Positions 32,341-43,918 of a stretch of 64,000 bases of DNA are shown one piece after another. The translations under genes and the position numbers were made by a program. Every line of letters starts with the position of its first letter. Position 1 is the stretch's first letter. The stretch is from Brachypodium distachyon (lineage: Eukaryota > Streptophyta > Magnoliopsida > Poales > Poaceae), in assembly GCF_000005505.3 (NCBI RefSeq), contig NC_016134.3, positions 21,342,584 to 21,406,583 on the forward strand. Direction: 5' to 3'. A model generated the notes under the pieces. The model searched no databases and was not told the origin of the DNA. It saw only the letters and a program-made list of their open reading frames with translations.

Positions 32341-32350
32341 GGTATTTATC
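32341..32350 (-). promoter_or_regulatory. TATA-like box for the antisense gene of B
   Basis: Minus strand GATAAATACC, 104 bp upstream of the antisense ATG; E and A have TATA-like boxes at about the same distance. Confidence 0.5.
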
Positions 32351-32590
32351 GGGGCTGGCAGGCTGCAACGGACACCCCCACCATCAGCCATGAAGCGCCC
32401 TAAAGAATCAAGAATTAAGATGGGGTGCGCGACGTGGCCTTAACTCTCAGGAGAGTGGAACTATAAATGCGGCCCACAAGGCTGGGTACCGGGATACTCC
32501 TCCCCCCTTCCGGGACCCACGCATCGGATCGGGCGTAGCTCGGCAACCGACCAAGGATAGCACTCATTGGGGCCTCAAGGCTGTCGACCC

Positions 32591-32605
32591 ACGCCCGGGG
32601 GCTAC
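32591..32605 (+). other. Polypurine tract region of B
   Basis: ACGCCCGGGGGCTAC abuts the 3' LTR; same sequence context as in A and E. Confidence 0.65.
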
Positions 32606-33498
32606 TGTCGTACCAGTGGCCCACGGGGTCCCACTGATACGGGACGCGTGGGTCGCGAGTGACAAAGCCCCACCAGGTTGGCCTCCCGGTAACGATAGGC
32701 CGGGGAAGCCCTCCCCAAGGACACGGTCGGTGGCGAATACAAAGTCAAGGGCCGGAACAAGAGAAGCACCCGCTTCGGTGGGTACCCGGGAACTCTAGTC
32801 CTGGGAAGTGGAAGGAACGTTGCCCCGGCAATTGGCCGGGTGCACTAGCCGAGAAGGGGCTCGCAGCAACCCGCGCTCGGGCATGCAGGTGGGGCCTGCA
32901 GAACAGTGAAGATAGGATGAGACAGCGGACGCAGTGCATTTAGTGCACCGACATGAGTCACATCGGCAGGGCTAGGCTTGCTCAGCAAGGCTAGAGCGTC
33001 TACCCTATAATCCATTTTCATCTACCGTGTACAGTGGCCTAGCCGCTGCATGGCGCCCAGCGTGGATCGATAGTAGAGTAATTCCTGTGGCGATGACACG
33101 CGTATAGGAAACGTGTTGCGCTGCATGCATCGGCACCGGTGGTATCCCCTTGTTTATAAAAGGAGGACCAATGCCACCGGTCAAAGGGTTCCAGTTCGAG
33201 TCATCGTTAGTAGTAGCAAGGAGTATTGCTCCTGTTCACAGCAAAAACTCTTAGGAGAACAAGTAGCTCCCCCGGGAACTCCCCGGGGCAACCTGTAAAC
33301 ACACACATTCTCATGAATACAACACAGAGCAGGACGTAGGGTGTTACACCTCCGGGTGGCCCGAACCTGGGAAAACTCACGCGTCGACACTTCATGTCTT
33401 TCGTCACGTCAGCGATCGACGGAGCAATCGCCTCGCCCTCCACCGAACCAAAAAGGGGGTGCTCAGCATCCTCGGTGCCGGAGATCCGTGCTCCGACA
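32606..33498 (+). repeat. 3' LTR of element B
   Basis: 893 bp, TGTCGTACCA...GTGCTCCGACA, followed by the duplicated target GACGG. It keeps the TATA box TATAAAAGG at 33155-33163 and the LTR block missing from the 5' copy. It could still promote transcription outward into 33504 and beyond. Confidence 0.92.
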
Positions 33499-34186
33499 GA
33501 CGGTGTATTGTTCCTCCGTGATCCTCGGAATGTCCAGGTTGCATGCTGGACAGAAACCTCCCGATTTTTTATTCCGCATACCGGGATAAAAAGAGAGGGA
33601 GAGCATGTAGATGCGGCCGATTGCAAGAGTTCTTTAATGTGAGGACCCGCGGTGCGGTCCATTCATTAAGCCAAAATAGAAGTTCTGGTCCCTGCTGTGG
33701 TGTCCTTGGCGGAGGATCAATGGACCAGCTAGCGGCGACCCCGTGCTCGCAGTTATAGCGTTGCGGGACAAGAGATGTCATTGGTCGTCAGGCAGGCTAT
33801 GCCTGTGGCCAGCGCGTATGTCCTCGGTGCACTCTGGTCTTTCTGCGGGACTGAGCATGGCGGCTCGTCTGGAGGTAGGAAGAAAGACTGCGCTTCCGTT
33901 TTGACAAAGGGTGTGGTTCGAGAAACGGGGGTTAATTGTCCATCGCATTGTAGGGCGCTGATCAACTGGACGCTTGCCATGTACCACCTCAGAGGTACAC
34001 GGATCTGCGGCAAGGATATAACATGGATGCATCTGTTGGATACGTATCCATGGAAAACACGGGACCACGTCGTGGCGGCAAACGTCATAGAGATGGTCCA
34101 CTGTCTCGTGGTCATGGAACGAGACAGATTCTGGTTATTTCTTTTATAGTCCATCGCATCCTGATAAAGTAACTACCATATACCAC
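33499..34186. other. Flank between B and the F-box gene end
   Basis: GACGG duplication then about 680 bp with no recognised gene. It lies just downstream of the F-box pseudogene stop, so it probably holds its 3' untranslated and flanking DNA. Frames of 70-130 codons on both strands show no family signature. Confidence 0.5.
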
Positions 34187-34243
34187 CATCTACGTATACA
34201 GATCTGTGAAACGGATAAAATACGAATGCATCGGTTGAGTACG
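34187..34243 (-). pseudogene. Last codons of the F-box/FBD pseudogene, separated by element C
   Basis: If element C and one GTACG copy are removed, the minus-strand frame ending KYRDAY (43919 side) continues here with about 18 more codons (STDAFVFYPF...) to a TAG near 34187. This shows that C landed inside the last exon. The C-terminal tail is variable in FBD proteins, so the exact stop is inference. Confidence 0.55.
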
Positions 34244-36577
34244 TGTAACAGCCCGACACCAACCCTTTTCCTTTTAAGCCTTTTTGGAATGTCTTGTAAT
34301 TTAATCATATTCACATCGTGTCATGCTCATGTCATCATTAACATGTTGCCATGTCATTAGCATCATGTCGCATGAAATAAGTATTCATTTGCACGAAGCT
34401 GTCTTTAATGTGCTTGTCTTTTCGCGTGTTCGCAAAAGCCTAAAACTATTTTTGTAGAAATCCTATTTTGGTTTGACAAATTAATTTGGGTTTAATTAAA
34501 CCTAGCTTTTACAAAAAACTAAATTCGCAAAACCTGTATTTTGTTTGAGGCTTTTGTTGGCCCAAAAGCCCACTTAGGCAAACCCTAACCCTAGCTATTT
34601 AATCCCCTCTCCCTTTTCCTTTTCTTTTTCTTTTTCTTTCTCCCCTTCTTCCTCCTGCCGCCGCTGCCACCTTCTTCTCCCCTTTCTTCTTCCTTCTTCC
34701 CCGCTGCCTTCTTCCATGGCCGGCGCCCCCCCTTCCTCCTGAGCTCGCTCCCCACGCGCGCCCCCGTCGCCTCTCTCTCCCCCGCCTCGCGCGCCTGCTG
34801 CCTCCCCGCGCGCGCGCCTCCCACGACGACGACTACACTTGTGTTCTTCTTCCAGGATTCTTGCTCAATTTCAGGCAATTGAGTACTCCAGCCAAGCAGC
34901 CCTTCCTTGACCATGTTGATTATACCTATCGCCTATCCCTCAATCTTGCATTAAGTTACGATCTCAGTCTTGTCACGATCCCTCTAGGTTGCATAGCTTA
35001 TTAGTCAGCTCTCCTTATTGCCCTATGTCTTGTTACTTGTCCTATTACCATGTCACATGTTTGTTGTTGCCCTGGTTGGTCATTAGAAGTCTTGCTTAGA
35101 TGACTAGTCTAGTGTCCTAACTTGGGGTTATACAATTGCTACATCCACATGCTACATTCTGTATTTAATTGCAATTATTAAACTGTGACCTATTATTACC
35201 TGCACAAGGCAACGATGGGAGGCCGTGCTAACGCATTGGTGTTTTGTTCAATTGGCGCCGACCTAAGGACTGAGTTCTCGTTTTCGCCGACCGAAGAAAC
35301 TTCACGCTAACCGCTCGTGGGAGAATATATGGGTTCCCCCTTGGCTTAGTACTCGTTTCATAGCTCCTCCAGGAGCCATATAGTTTGGGCGTTCCATTTG
35401 GCATTTGCATTGCATGCACACAGAGATTCGTGGAGACTTGTTGGTGACTTTGCATTCATATAGGATTGCGGCACTAGTCTGGAGTGGTCATTCTGCGGAG
35501 ACTGAACCACTACCAGCTGTCCTCGCAACTCTTGAATCCGTACGATGCTTCGGCCGGGCTCTCGTTTCAGATTAGACTCAGTTGGGTTGGTCCCTTGGAT
35601 TAGTTGTGGGGCTTGGAAACGTCGTGTCGCCCAATCCTGCCGACACACGTCTTTGTGTGTTCCTACTCGAGTGGCAACAAGGGTTGGACGAACGTGTACG
35701 TGTAATTTGCACACCCTGCAGGGATAAATACTTTGGAAAGCCGTATCCGCGGTTATGGACAACTTGGTTGGTCATTACTTGATCATAGAGTACTTAACCA
35801 ACTTAATCTCTGAAAATTGAGTAGTAATTAGCCTTAATCATGGATATGCTTAAAACTGCTTAAGTGTGAGTGTTCTTTGGATTGCTTCCTCACAGGGTGT
35901 TGAGGGGGTGATATGAGGATTGTGTTGTTTGGTGTTTAGTAAATAGGTTAATCACCTCACTTAGTAGACGCTTCTCATCCTCTACTTAGACGTTGTTATT
36001 AGAGTGTCTCTTCAGATAGTGTTGCTGCTACATAACCCCACCATATTCCCTCCTTTGAGACTTGTTGCGTAATTAGTTTAGTTCTCCCCGTAAGTCTTGC
36101 GAGTACTTTGTACTCAGTTGCTTTGCAACGTTGTTTTCTTCAGAGGTTCCAGCAGAGCAGGTGAGCCGCTAGCTTCTTCGTGGAGCACGACGTTGGATTC
36201 GATGTTTAGCCAGGAGATCGAGATCAGGGTTCTGAGACTTGTGGCGGGTTTCCTTCCAGCTTCCAGCCTCTTCAGGCCATGCTGTATTCTTGTCCGTACT
36301 CGGGCATAATTCGACTTCCGCTGATGTAATGATGTAATGTTGGGACATGTGTCCTCTCTTTGTAATATTTGTTATTCTGCTCCTTGTATGAGCTTTGTAA
36401 TTACTCTCTTTTGTAGAGTTTTGGTAATGATATTCATGTTGCAAAATCCTGTGATGAGCACATTAATGCATGTATGTATTGAAGTGTTTATCGTAGGTTA
36501 AGAACCTGAGCCTTGAATTATGCAAAGGTTAGCAAATTTGAGACTAAATTGCATAATTCCGGTCCCGGGGTCTTACA
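34244..36577 (+). repeat. 5' LTR of element C
   Basis: Starts TGTAACAGCCCGACACC, ends GGTCTTACA. Compared with the 3' LTR it lacks about 1.2 kb: the copy jumps from CGCGCGCCTCCC near 34830 to ACGACTACACTTGTG, which in the 3' LTR stand at about 40890 and 42165. Confidence 0.9.
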
Positions 36578-36580
36578 ACT

Positions 36581-36592
36581 TGGTATCAGAGC
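36581..36592 (+). other. Primer binding site of C (initiator Met tRNA)
   Basis: TGGTATCAGAGC three bases after the 5' LTR, complementary to the 3' end of plant initiator tRNA-Met. Confidence 0.85.
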
Positions 36593-38350
36593 TAAACTGA
36601 CTCTAGGATTCCCTGGCTTCTTTTGGTCGAAGTTGTGTCTAGAAATCTATTTGGTTCCTCTAAACTATTTAAAAATGTGAAAATAGGCTCTATTTTTCTT
36701 CTTTCCCACCCACCCACCCTTCTTGTTTTCAGAAAAGTTCCCTCTCGCCTAAGTTTTGCAAACTAAGTATCTCGTGGGTTTTCCGTAGTACCTCAGGTGG
36801 TGTCTTTCTCGTCTCTTCTTTTGCTTCAAGACAGATGAAGACCTTCTGCTTCTCTTCTACCTGGTGTTTCTATATGTGTTATAGACCAAGCTTTTCTTCT
36901 CTTCGCTCGTCTCCTTCTTTTGTTGTTGACTCCCCGACTTGCCTTCTTTCTGATGGTTTCACATTCTTTCAATTGGCTTCGTCAGGTTGTCCGATTTGAC
37001 TCGCTGCGAGAACAACGCTGGTCTTTGGCCATGCCGCGTAACGCAATGAGTACATCAATCTGTTCTTTCCTTCCTTTTCCTGGCATTCTATATTTGTTAT
37101 ATAACATGGTTTCTACCTTGGATTTTGCCTTTCCTTTTAACGACTTCATGGATCGCCTTCTTCTAGGTTGGTTGGTTCATATGTTTTTCCTTTGCCCGTT
37201 GAGTCAACATCTTTTATCATCCAGCTACATTTTGCGATGCCTTGGATTACATCGGATTTTGTTGGGAATCTTAGTACGTTCTGTACAAAGATTACCTTGG
37301 TCTCAACCAGGAGATGTATTGTGTAGTGGTTTACATCTAAGATGATTAGCCGTTTGACGCAACACCACTTCATGTTTTTCGTGGCATTGGATCACATCGT
37401 TGAGATTATTGTCCAGCATGCCACCCACATCTTCCTTACCCTGCTGCGTACGAAGTACCTCAGTATGGAGAAGTCACTTTTCAAAATGCATTCCTAGGGG
37501 ATGCATTCATGTAGGGAGACTTTACTTCAGATTGTGCAAAGAAGCTAAGGATCATCTGATCTATGTTGAGAGCATAGCTAAGTTTGCACATGATGAAGGT
37601 TGGATGAACCAGAATTTGCATTTCTAGCTTGGTCACACTCGTGAACGACAATGGAATGCTCTGCGTTGATTGTTGGCTACTATAGATGATGGGTTCTTCT
37701 TTAAGGATGTGTTTTACCTTGAGAAACCCTAGTTCTCGTTTCCAACAAGTTGCTTGATGTTGGTGGTTTTTATCTTTGAGCGCGGTTTTCTCAACATACT
37801 CACAGCTACAGCCATCATCTTTCGTGTTTCTATGGCAAGTAAACGTCTTACGGTGTTCATTTTTCCATGAGACCACATGCAATTCCAAATGTGTCCGTAA
37901 CGCTTGATCCTCGTTACTGGGATTCATGTATCCATAGCAATCGTGTACCACTGTCCCGTGTGATGTGTAATGCATAATTGATTTTATGGATCAAGTTTAT
38001 CTTTTGATGAACTCGGATCTTTCTTTTGAACCTTGTGTGTACGACTTTGCATCAATGGTACAACTTGGAATTAGACTATAACTTGGCATCTTTTGCAATG
38101 TCACTTATGTTCGCTTTCCTTTCTTATTTGGTCACTCATGCATGATGCAAAAGTTGGCAAACAAACCTCTCCAATCCCTGAGCATTCTTTTGTGTATGAA
38201 TTGCATCTAGATTCTTTCCCAAGCTTCTTTTTGTTCATCACCCGGAGCTCAGACGAAGACTTCCAAAGCATTACCTCCGTCCGGAATCTGTTTTGCTTTG
38301 ACTTTCTGTTCTCTTTTCCAACACTTGATTCTATACCGGTGTTTGAGTCT
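36593..38350 (+). other. Gag/protease region of C, unrecognisable
   Basis: Position predicts gag and protease, but I find no gag motif, zinc knuckle or DSG site. Frames here are T-rich, short and unlike any family I know. The region may be too decayed, or replaced. Confidence 0.4.
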
Positions 38351-38353
38351 TTC

Positions 38354-39004
38354 CGGATGTTGTTCCTGAGGATTTGCTAGGCAGTCCGTCTAACAAAGCA
38401 ATCAAGTTTGTTATCAAACTAGAACCAGGATTAACTCCAGTTTTCTAATCGGCCTTGTAAGATGTTTCCCAATTACTTGTTAAGCTCAAGAAAGAATTGG
38501 AAGACTTCGAACATAAAGGCTACTTCCGACTTAGTTCTTATCCTTGGAATTTTTCACTCTGTTTGTGCAGAAGGGGATTAATCCAAGTACATGTGCATTG
38601 GTTATCGTCCTCTTAATCAGCGTACAATTAAGAACAAGTATCCTCTCTCGCGCATCAACGATCTTTTGATCAGTTGTCTAGTGCGTAAATCTCTTTCTAA
38701 ACTTGATTTGAGAATGGGTTACCATAAACTCAAAATCCGAATGAGGACATTCCAAAGACTTCCTTTCACCACTCATTTTCGTCTTTACGAGTACGCATTC
38801 ATGTCTTTTGGCCTCACCAATGCTTTATCACCCTTCTACCGTCTCTTCAAACTTTGTCTTTTTGGAATATCTCGACATTCTTGGTGGTCCTCTTCAACGA
38901 TGTCCTTGACAACTCCAATCAGAAGATTCTTGCAGAAGATCTCCGTCTTGTTCTATCCAATCTTTTTGCACCGCCTCTCGGCCTTTGTAAATTCCAAGAG
39001 TTAA
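38354..39004 (+). pseudogene. Reverse transcriptase remnant of element C
   Basis: PEDLLGSPSNKAIKFVIKLEPG (split by shifts) is the start of the RT domain. It is followed by LKKELEDFEHKGYFR and, in one frame from 38591, MCIGYRPLNQRTIKNKYPL, KLDLRMGYHKLKIR, TTHFRLYEYAFMSFGLTNA. These match the chromovirus RT palm. The frame then degenerates before the catalytic YxDD, for which I see only a weak remnant (FNDVLDNS). Several stops; no function. Confidence 0.8.
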
Positions 39005-39416
39005 GTTGCTCGATTCACCTATTCATGTACAAAGCTGATAGTTTGGGTGCGAGATGGACTGATCACCCGTCGATCACTCTTATTATTCGCTCTTGTTACG
39101 TTGGACCGATGGATCAGTGTGTGGCTTACACTTTAGGTAAATTCTGGCTTCCTGAAGTTCTAACTTCTACAAGGTCGCCTTCCTTTCGCTATTATCTTCA
39201 AGAAGGATAAGTGTTTCCTTTGGACTTCACAGTGCGATGAGTTTCATATCTTGAAAGATAAGCTTCCGAACCCACAGTTTTCCTAGAATTGTAACCTAAC
39301 TCTAATACCCTTCTCTAGTTCTAGCTCATTTAGACTCTTCAAGCTCTTTTGGGATCTTTTGAGATGTTTCTCACTAAGGTCTAGGCGCCATTCTCTTCCA
39401 AGATCATAAATAAGTT

Positions 39417-39640
39417 GTGGCGTATGCGTCTCGCCAACTTCGTTTTCACGAACACACAACTATCCGACTCAAGATCTTAAATTCTTGTTTCTTCTCTCAA
39501 AGTCTAGTGACATTACTTGCTTGGCAACCGTTGCGAAATCTTTTTCAAGAACCAAAGCCTCAAGTATGTTTTCACCACATGATCTTAATCTCAGACCGTG
39601 ACGCTGAATTGAGAACATCGAAGACTTTGTTTTGACAATT
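39417..39640 (+). pseudogene. RNase H remnant of element C
   Basis: VAYASRQLRFHEHT opens a classic Ty3/Gypsy RNase H C-terminal segment. In another frame follow remains equivalent to a LKYVFTT / DLNLRP motif around 39540-39600. Broken by frameshifts. Confidence 0.65.
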
Positions 39641-40025
39641 TCACACTTCGGGCAAAAGCTATTGTTGTGGCTAACGCCTTAGTCGCAATTCTTTTTGCAA
39701 CAACCTCATGTTTAAGGTTTGTCAACCTGCTCTCCACGAGAAACTTGTGAAACTGAACCTTGAACTCATTCCACAAGGTTATCTTGCCAACCTGATTTTT
39801 ATGTCAACGTTGGAAGACAAAATTCGGAATGCTCCACTTTTTGTTTCTCCTTGCCCATAAGCTCATTTATGAGATTATTGCTGGTAATTCCGTGTCCAAG
39901 AGTTTCACGACTGAAAGACAAAGGGATTGTGTTCTTTAAGGATGCATTGTTGTTCCTAATCATCAAGGTCTTGGTATATGCACCTGGTGGTCAATCTTTT
40001 CTTCGTGTTACTTTGTTCTGAGGTG

Positions 40026-40170
40026 CACATTGTTCAGGTATCAAGGACAAGTTCGCTCCGCGATACATTCACCTTTTCAAGTTTCTTGTCTGATTCAACC
40101 TTCCTCCAACCTCTCTAAGGTACACGTCGCTTTTCACGTGTCCTATGCTCTGCTTCGCTTCCATATCTAG
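40026..40170 (+). pseudogene. Integrase C-terminus remnant of element C
   Basis: GIKDKFAPRYI then, after a shift, SKVHVAFHVSYALLRFH are the conserved end of Gypsy integrase (the 'APRYIGPF...HNVFHVS' module). A chromodomain should follow, but I cannot trace it before the purine tract at 40352. Zinc finger and catalytic core are not recognisable between 39640 and 40026, so most of the integrase is lost. Confidence 0.65.
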
Positions 40171-40351
40171 TCCTTGACCTTCCTATCCGGAGCGTTTGGT
40201 TCACATCCTTCGTGAAGCTGAACGTCACTCTTTGACAAGACCGTCATCAACCTCTTCAAGGACAAAGCATCGCAACGTGAAGACCATCGTTGGACTGAGT
40301 ATTCCACTTCCTTCCCTTCCTTCTCTTGGAATCTCAGGATGCGATTCCTTT

Positions 40352-40365
40352 GAGTGGGGGAGAGT
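40352..40365 (+). other. Polypurine tract of C
   Basis: GAGTGGGGGAGAGT immediately precedes the 3' LTR. Confidence 0.8.
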
Positions 40366-43300
40366 TGTAATAGCCCGAGACCAACCCTTTTCCTTTTAAG
40401 CCCTTTTGGACTGTCTTGTAATTTAATCATCTTCACATCGTGTCATGCTCATGTCATCATCCACATGTTGCCATGTCATTAGCATCATGTCGCATGAAAT
40501 AATTATTCATTTGCACGAAGCTGTCTTTAATGTGCTTGCCTTTTCGTGTGTTCGCAAAAGCCTAAAACTATTTTTGTAGAAATCCTATTTTGGTTTGACA
40601 AATTAATTCGGGTTTAATTAAACCTAGCTTTTGCGAAAAACTAAATTTGCAAAACCTGTATTTTGTTTGAGGCTTTTGTTGGCCCAAAAGCCCACTTAGG
40701 CAAACCCTAACCCTAGCTATTTAATCCCCTCTCCCTTTTCCTATTCTTTTTCTTTTTCTTTCTCCCCTTCTTCCTCCTGCCGCCGCAACCTTCTTCTCCC
40801 CTTTCTTCTTCCTTCTTTCCCGCTCCCCACGCGCACCCCCGTCGCCTCTCTCCCCGGCCTTGCGCGCCTGCTGCCTCCCCGCGCGCGCGCCTCCCGCGTC
40901 CACCTCGCCGGCCGCTCCGCCCTCCGCGTCGCCGAGCCCCTCATCGCCGGAGCCGCCTCCCGGTCGGCCGCGTCCTCCCCACGCGCCGCTCTCCCTCTCC
41001 CCGCGGCCTTGCCTCGCGCGCCCCTCCCGCTCACACCCTCCTCTGCTCTCTGTCGCTTGCGCCGCCCACGCCCGGCTCCGTCGCTGGTGACCGACCTCCC
41101 GCGCCCAAGACTCCCCACGCCTGCCCGCGCCTCCGCCTCCGTCTCCGCCTGGCCGCCCGCGCGCCCCCTCTCCACCGAGCGCCGCCTCCACCTCGTCGCC
41201 GCATCCGCCCCGCGCGATTCCTCTGCCCTGCGCCGTCAACTCCCTTGCCCAAGCCCAGCCAAGCCTCCTCCTTGGCCCATCTTCTTCCGCCCGCAAGCCC
41301 AAGTCCATCAGAAGCTAAGCCCATAGCCCTTGCTCCTTTTCTATTTTCTGGAGATTGCTAATCCTGACGTGCGGGCTCTGCTGGTCAGCGCCTCCGTGTG
41401 CTCGCTATTGTGCTGCTGTTGCCGCTGCCCGCTGCTGTGTTGCCGATGCTCCGCGTCGAGCCGCCTTGCTGCTGCATTTCATCGACGCCCACGGAAACCA
41501 CATCGCTTTGGAGATGAAGCCGCGTGACTACATCGCCTACATGAACGGCTACGACCACGACAAATGAACGACTACATTGTCTACTCGACTACGACGACTA
41601 CGTGTACGACTATCTCGACTACGTCGACTACTTCCTCTACATCGTGACGCCGCACGTGTCCAATGTATAACGTGCGACCGTTCCGTGAAGCCCACCGTTT
41701 CGTGCCATAGACCCATACGTTGCGAATAGTGAAATGCATGTGTTGTATGAGATGCCGTGTATGTACCGATAGTATCAACAGTTGCAGGTACCTCGTTGGC
41801 GTGTGCAACCCCGACCGAGTTGTTTGTTTGGTGTGTTCTCGTTTTAAAGCATGCATCGCACCTATCCATGCCATTGTCATGCATCCTAATACAACTATAA
41901 GATTATTGTGTGTAATTAATCAATTAAACTCTATTCCTTGCATATGGAGTTGTATAGATGATATGTGTAGTATTTTCGGACTCCATTTAACTTTGTAATT
42001 TGTATATCAGATTTACTTTCGGAATCCTTAATATGACATACATCATCCCTATGTCACGCATCGTCCTTTGTTTGCGCATATTAAATACCATGTGTATCTT
42101 GTATGCTTATACTTTCCTTTTATGTGGTGTATTTGCTTTTTCCTCGCTAGTCTTCGATTTCTACGATGACGACTACACTTGTGTTCTTCTTCCAGGATTC
42201 TTGCTCAATTCCGGGCAATTGAGTACTCCAGGCAAGCAGCCCTTCCTTGACCATGTTGATTATACCTATCACCTATCCCTCAATCTTGCATTAAGTTACG
42301 ATCTCAGTCTTGTCACGATGCCTCTAGCTTGCATAGCTTATTAGTTAGCTCTGCTTATTGCCCTATGTCTTGTTACTTGTCCTATTATCATGTCACATGT
42401 TTGTTGTTGCCCTGGTTGGTCATTAGAAGTCCTGCTTAGATCGCTAGTCTAGTGTCCTTACTTGGGGTTATACAATTGCTACATCCACATGCTACATTCT
42501 GTATTCAATTGCAATTATTAAACTGTGACCTGTTATTACCTGCACAAGGCAACGATGGGAGGCCGTGCTAACGCATTGGTGTTTTGTTCCATTGGCGCCG
42601 ACCTAAGGGCTGAGTTATCGTTTTCGCCGACCCAAGAAACTTCGCGCTAACCGCTCATGGGAGAATATATGGGTTCCCACTCGGCTTAGTACTCGTTTCA
42701 AACCTCCTCTAGGGGCCACATAGTTCGGGCGTTCCATTTGGCATTTACATTGCATGCACACAGAGATTCGTGGAGACTTGTTGGTGACTTTGCGTTCATA
42801 TAGGATTGCGGCACTAGTCTGGAGTGGTCATTCTGCGGACATTGAACCACTATCAGCTGTCCTCGCAACTCTTGAGTTCGTACGACGCTTCGGCCGGGCT
42901 CTCATTTCGGATTAGACTCAGTTGGGTTGGTCCCTTGGATTAGTTGTGGGGCTTGGAAACATCGTGTCGCCCAATCCTGCCGACACATGTCTTTGTGTGT
43001 TCCTACTCGAGTGGCAACAAGGGTTGGACGAACGTGTACGTTTAAATTGGCACACCCTACAGGGATAAATATTTCGGAAAGCCGTGTCCGCGGTTATGGA
43101 CAACTTGGTTGGTCATTACTTGATCATAGAGAACTTAACCAACTTAATCTCATAAAATTGAGTAGTAATTAGCCTTAATAATGGATATGCTTAAAACTGC
43201 TTAAGTGTGAGTGTCCTTTGGATTGCTTCCTCACAGGGTGTTGAGGGGCTGATATGAGGATTGTGTTGTTTGGTGTTTAATAAATAGGTTAATCACCTCA

Positions 43301-43918
43301 CTTAGTAGACGCTTCTCATCCTCTACTTAGACGTTGTTATTAGAGTGTCTCTCCAGATAGTGTTACTGCTGCATAACCCAACCATATTCCCTCCTTTGAG
43401 ACTTGTTGCGTAATTAGTTTAGTTCTCTCCGTAAGTCTTGCGAGTACTTTGTACTCAGTTGCTTTGCAACGTTGTTTTCTTCAGAGGTTCCAGCAGAGCA
43501 GGTGAGCCGCTAGCTTCTTCATGGAGCACGACGTTGGATCCGATGTTTAGCCAGGAGATCGAGATCAGGGTTCTGAGACTTGTGACGTGTTTCCTTCCAG
43601 TTTCTAGCCTCTTCAGGCCATGCTGTATTCTTGTCCGTACTCGGGCATAATTCGACTTCCGCTGATGTAATGATGTAATGTTGGGACATGTGTCCTCTCT
43701 TTGTAATATTTGTTATTCTGCTCCTTGTATGAGCTTTGTAATTACTCTCTTATGTAGAGTTTTGGTAATGATATTCATGTTGCAAAATCCTGCGATTAGC
43801 ACTTTAATGCATGTATGTATTGAAGTGTTTATCGTAGGTTAAGAACCTGAGCCTTGAATTATGCAAAGGTTAGCAAATTTGAGACCAAATTGCATAATTC
43901 CGGTCCCGGGGTCTTCCA
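40366..43918 (+). repeat. 3' LTR of element C
   Basis: 3553 bp, TGTAATAGCCC...GGTCTTCCA, followed by GTACG. It contains a CT-rich leader, a GC-rich block (about 40810-41320), a CGACTAC simple repeat, and the long tail shared with the 5' LTR. Proline/arginine-rich frames in the GC block on both strands are not genes. Confidence 0.9.
41520..41640 (+). repeat. CGACTAC-type simple repeat in the C 3' LTR
   Basis: Repeated GACTAC/CGACTACG units between the GC-rich block and the LTR tail. This part is absent from the 5' LTR. Confidence 0.6.

Larger units (their letters stand above)
21341..33498 (+). mobile_element. Element B: Tat-lineage Ty3/Gypsy retrotransposon with truncated 5' LTR
   Basis: 12,158 bp between exact GACGG duplications (21336-21340, 33499-33503). 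The 5' LTR is 324 bp and the 3' LTR 893 bp; the 5' copy lacks an internal block of about 570 bp including the TATA box. Order: primer site, gag, protease, RT, RNase H, archaeal-type RNase H, integrase, poly(A) signal, hairpin pair, antisense gene, purine tract, 3' LTR. It is a sister family of A and E: similar LTR ends and closely similar proteins, but a clearly different LTR body. Confidence 0.93.
34244..43918 (+). mobile_element. Element C: decayed chromovirus-type Ty3/Gypsy retrotransposon
   Basis: 9,675 bp between exact GTACG duplications (34239-34243, 43919-43923). LTRs are 2334 and 3553 bp. The primer site TGGTATCAGAGC matches the 3' end of initiator Met tRNA. The purine tract is TGAGTGGGGGAGAGT. 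Internal DNA is only 3.8 kb and keeps RT, RNase H and integrase C-terminal remnants with many stops. The LTR start, primer site and purine tract fit Tekay/Del-type chromoviruses. It is inserted in the last exon of the F-box gene. Confidence 0.9.

Noticed and set aside
40721..41326. Gly/Arg-rich and Pro-rich frames up to 195 codons
   Set aside because: GC-rich leader inside the LTR of C; frames exist on both strands with composition-driven sequence only.
42000..42344. 114-codon hydrophobic plus-strand ORF
   Set aside because: It lies wholly inside the C 3' LTR and most of it is also in the non-coding 5' LTR tail; no known membrane-protein family.
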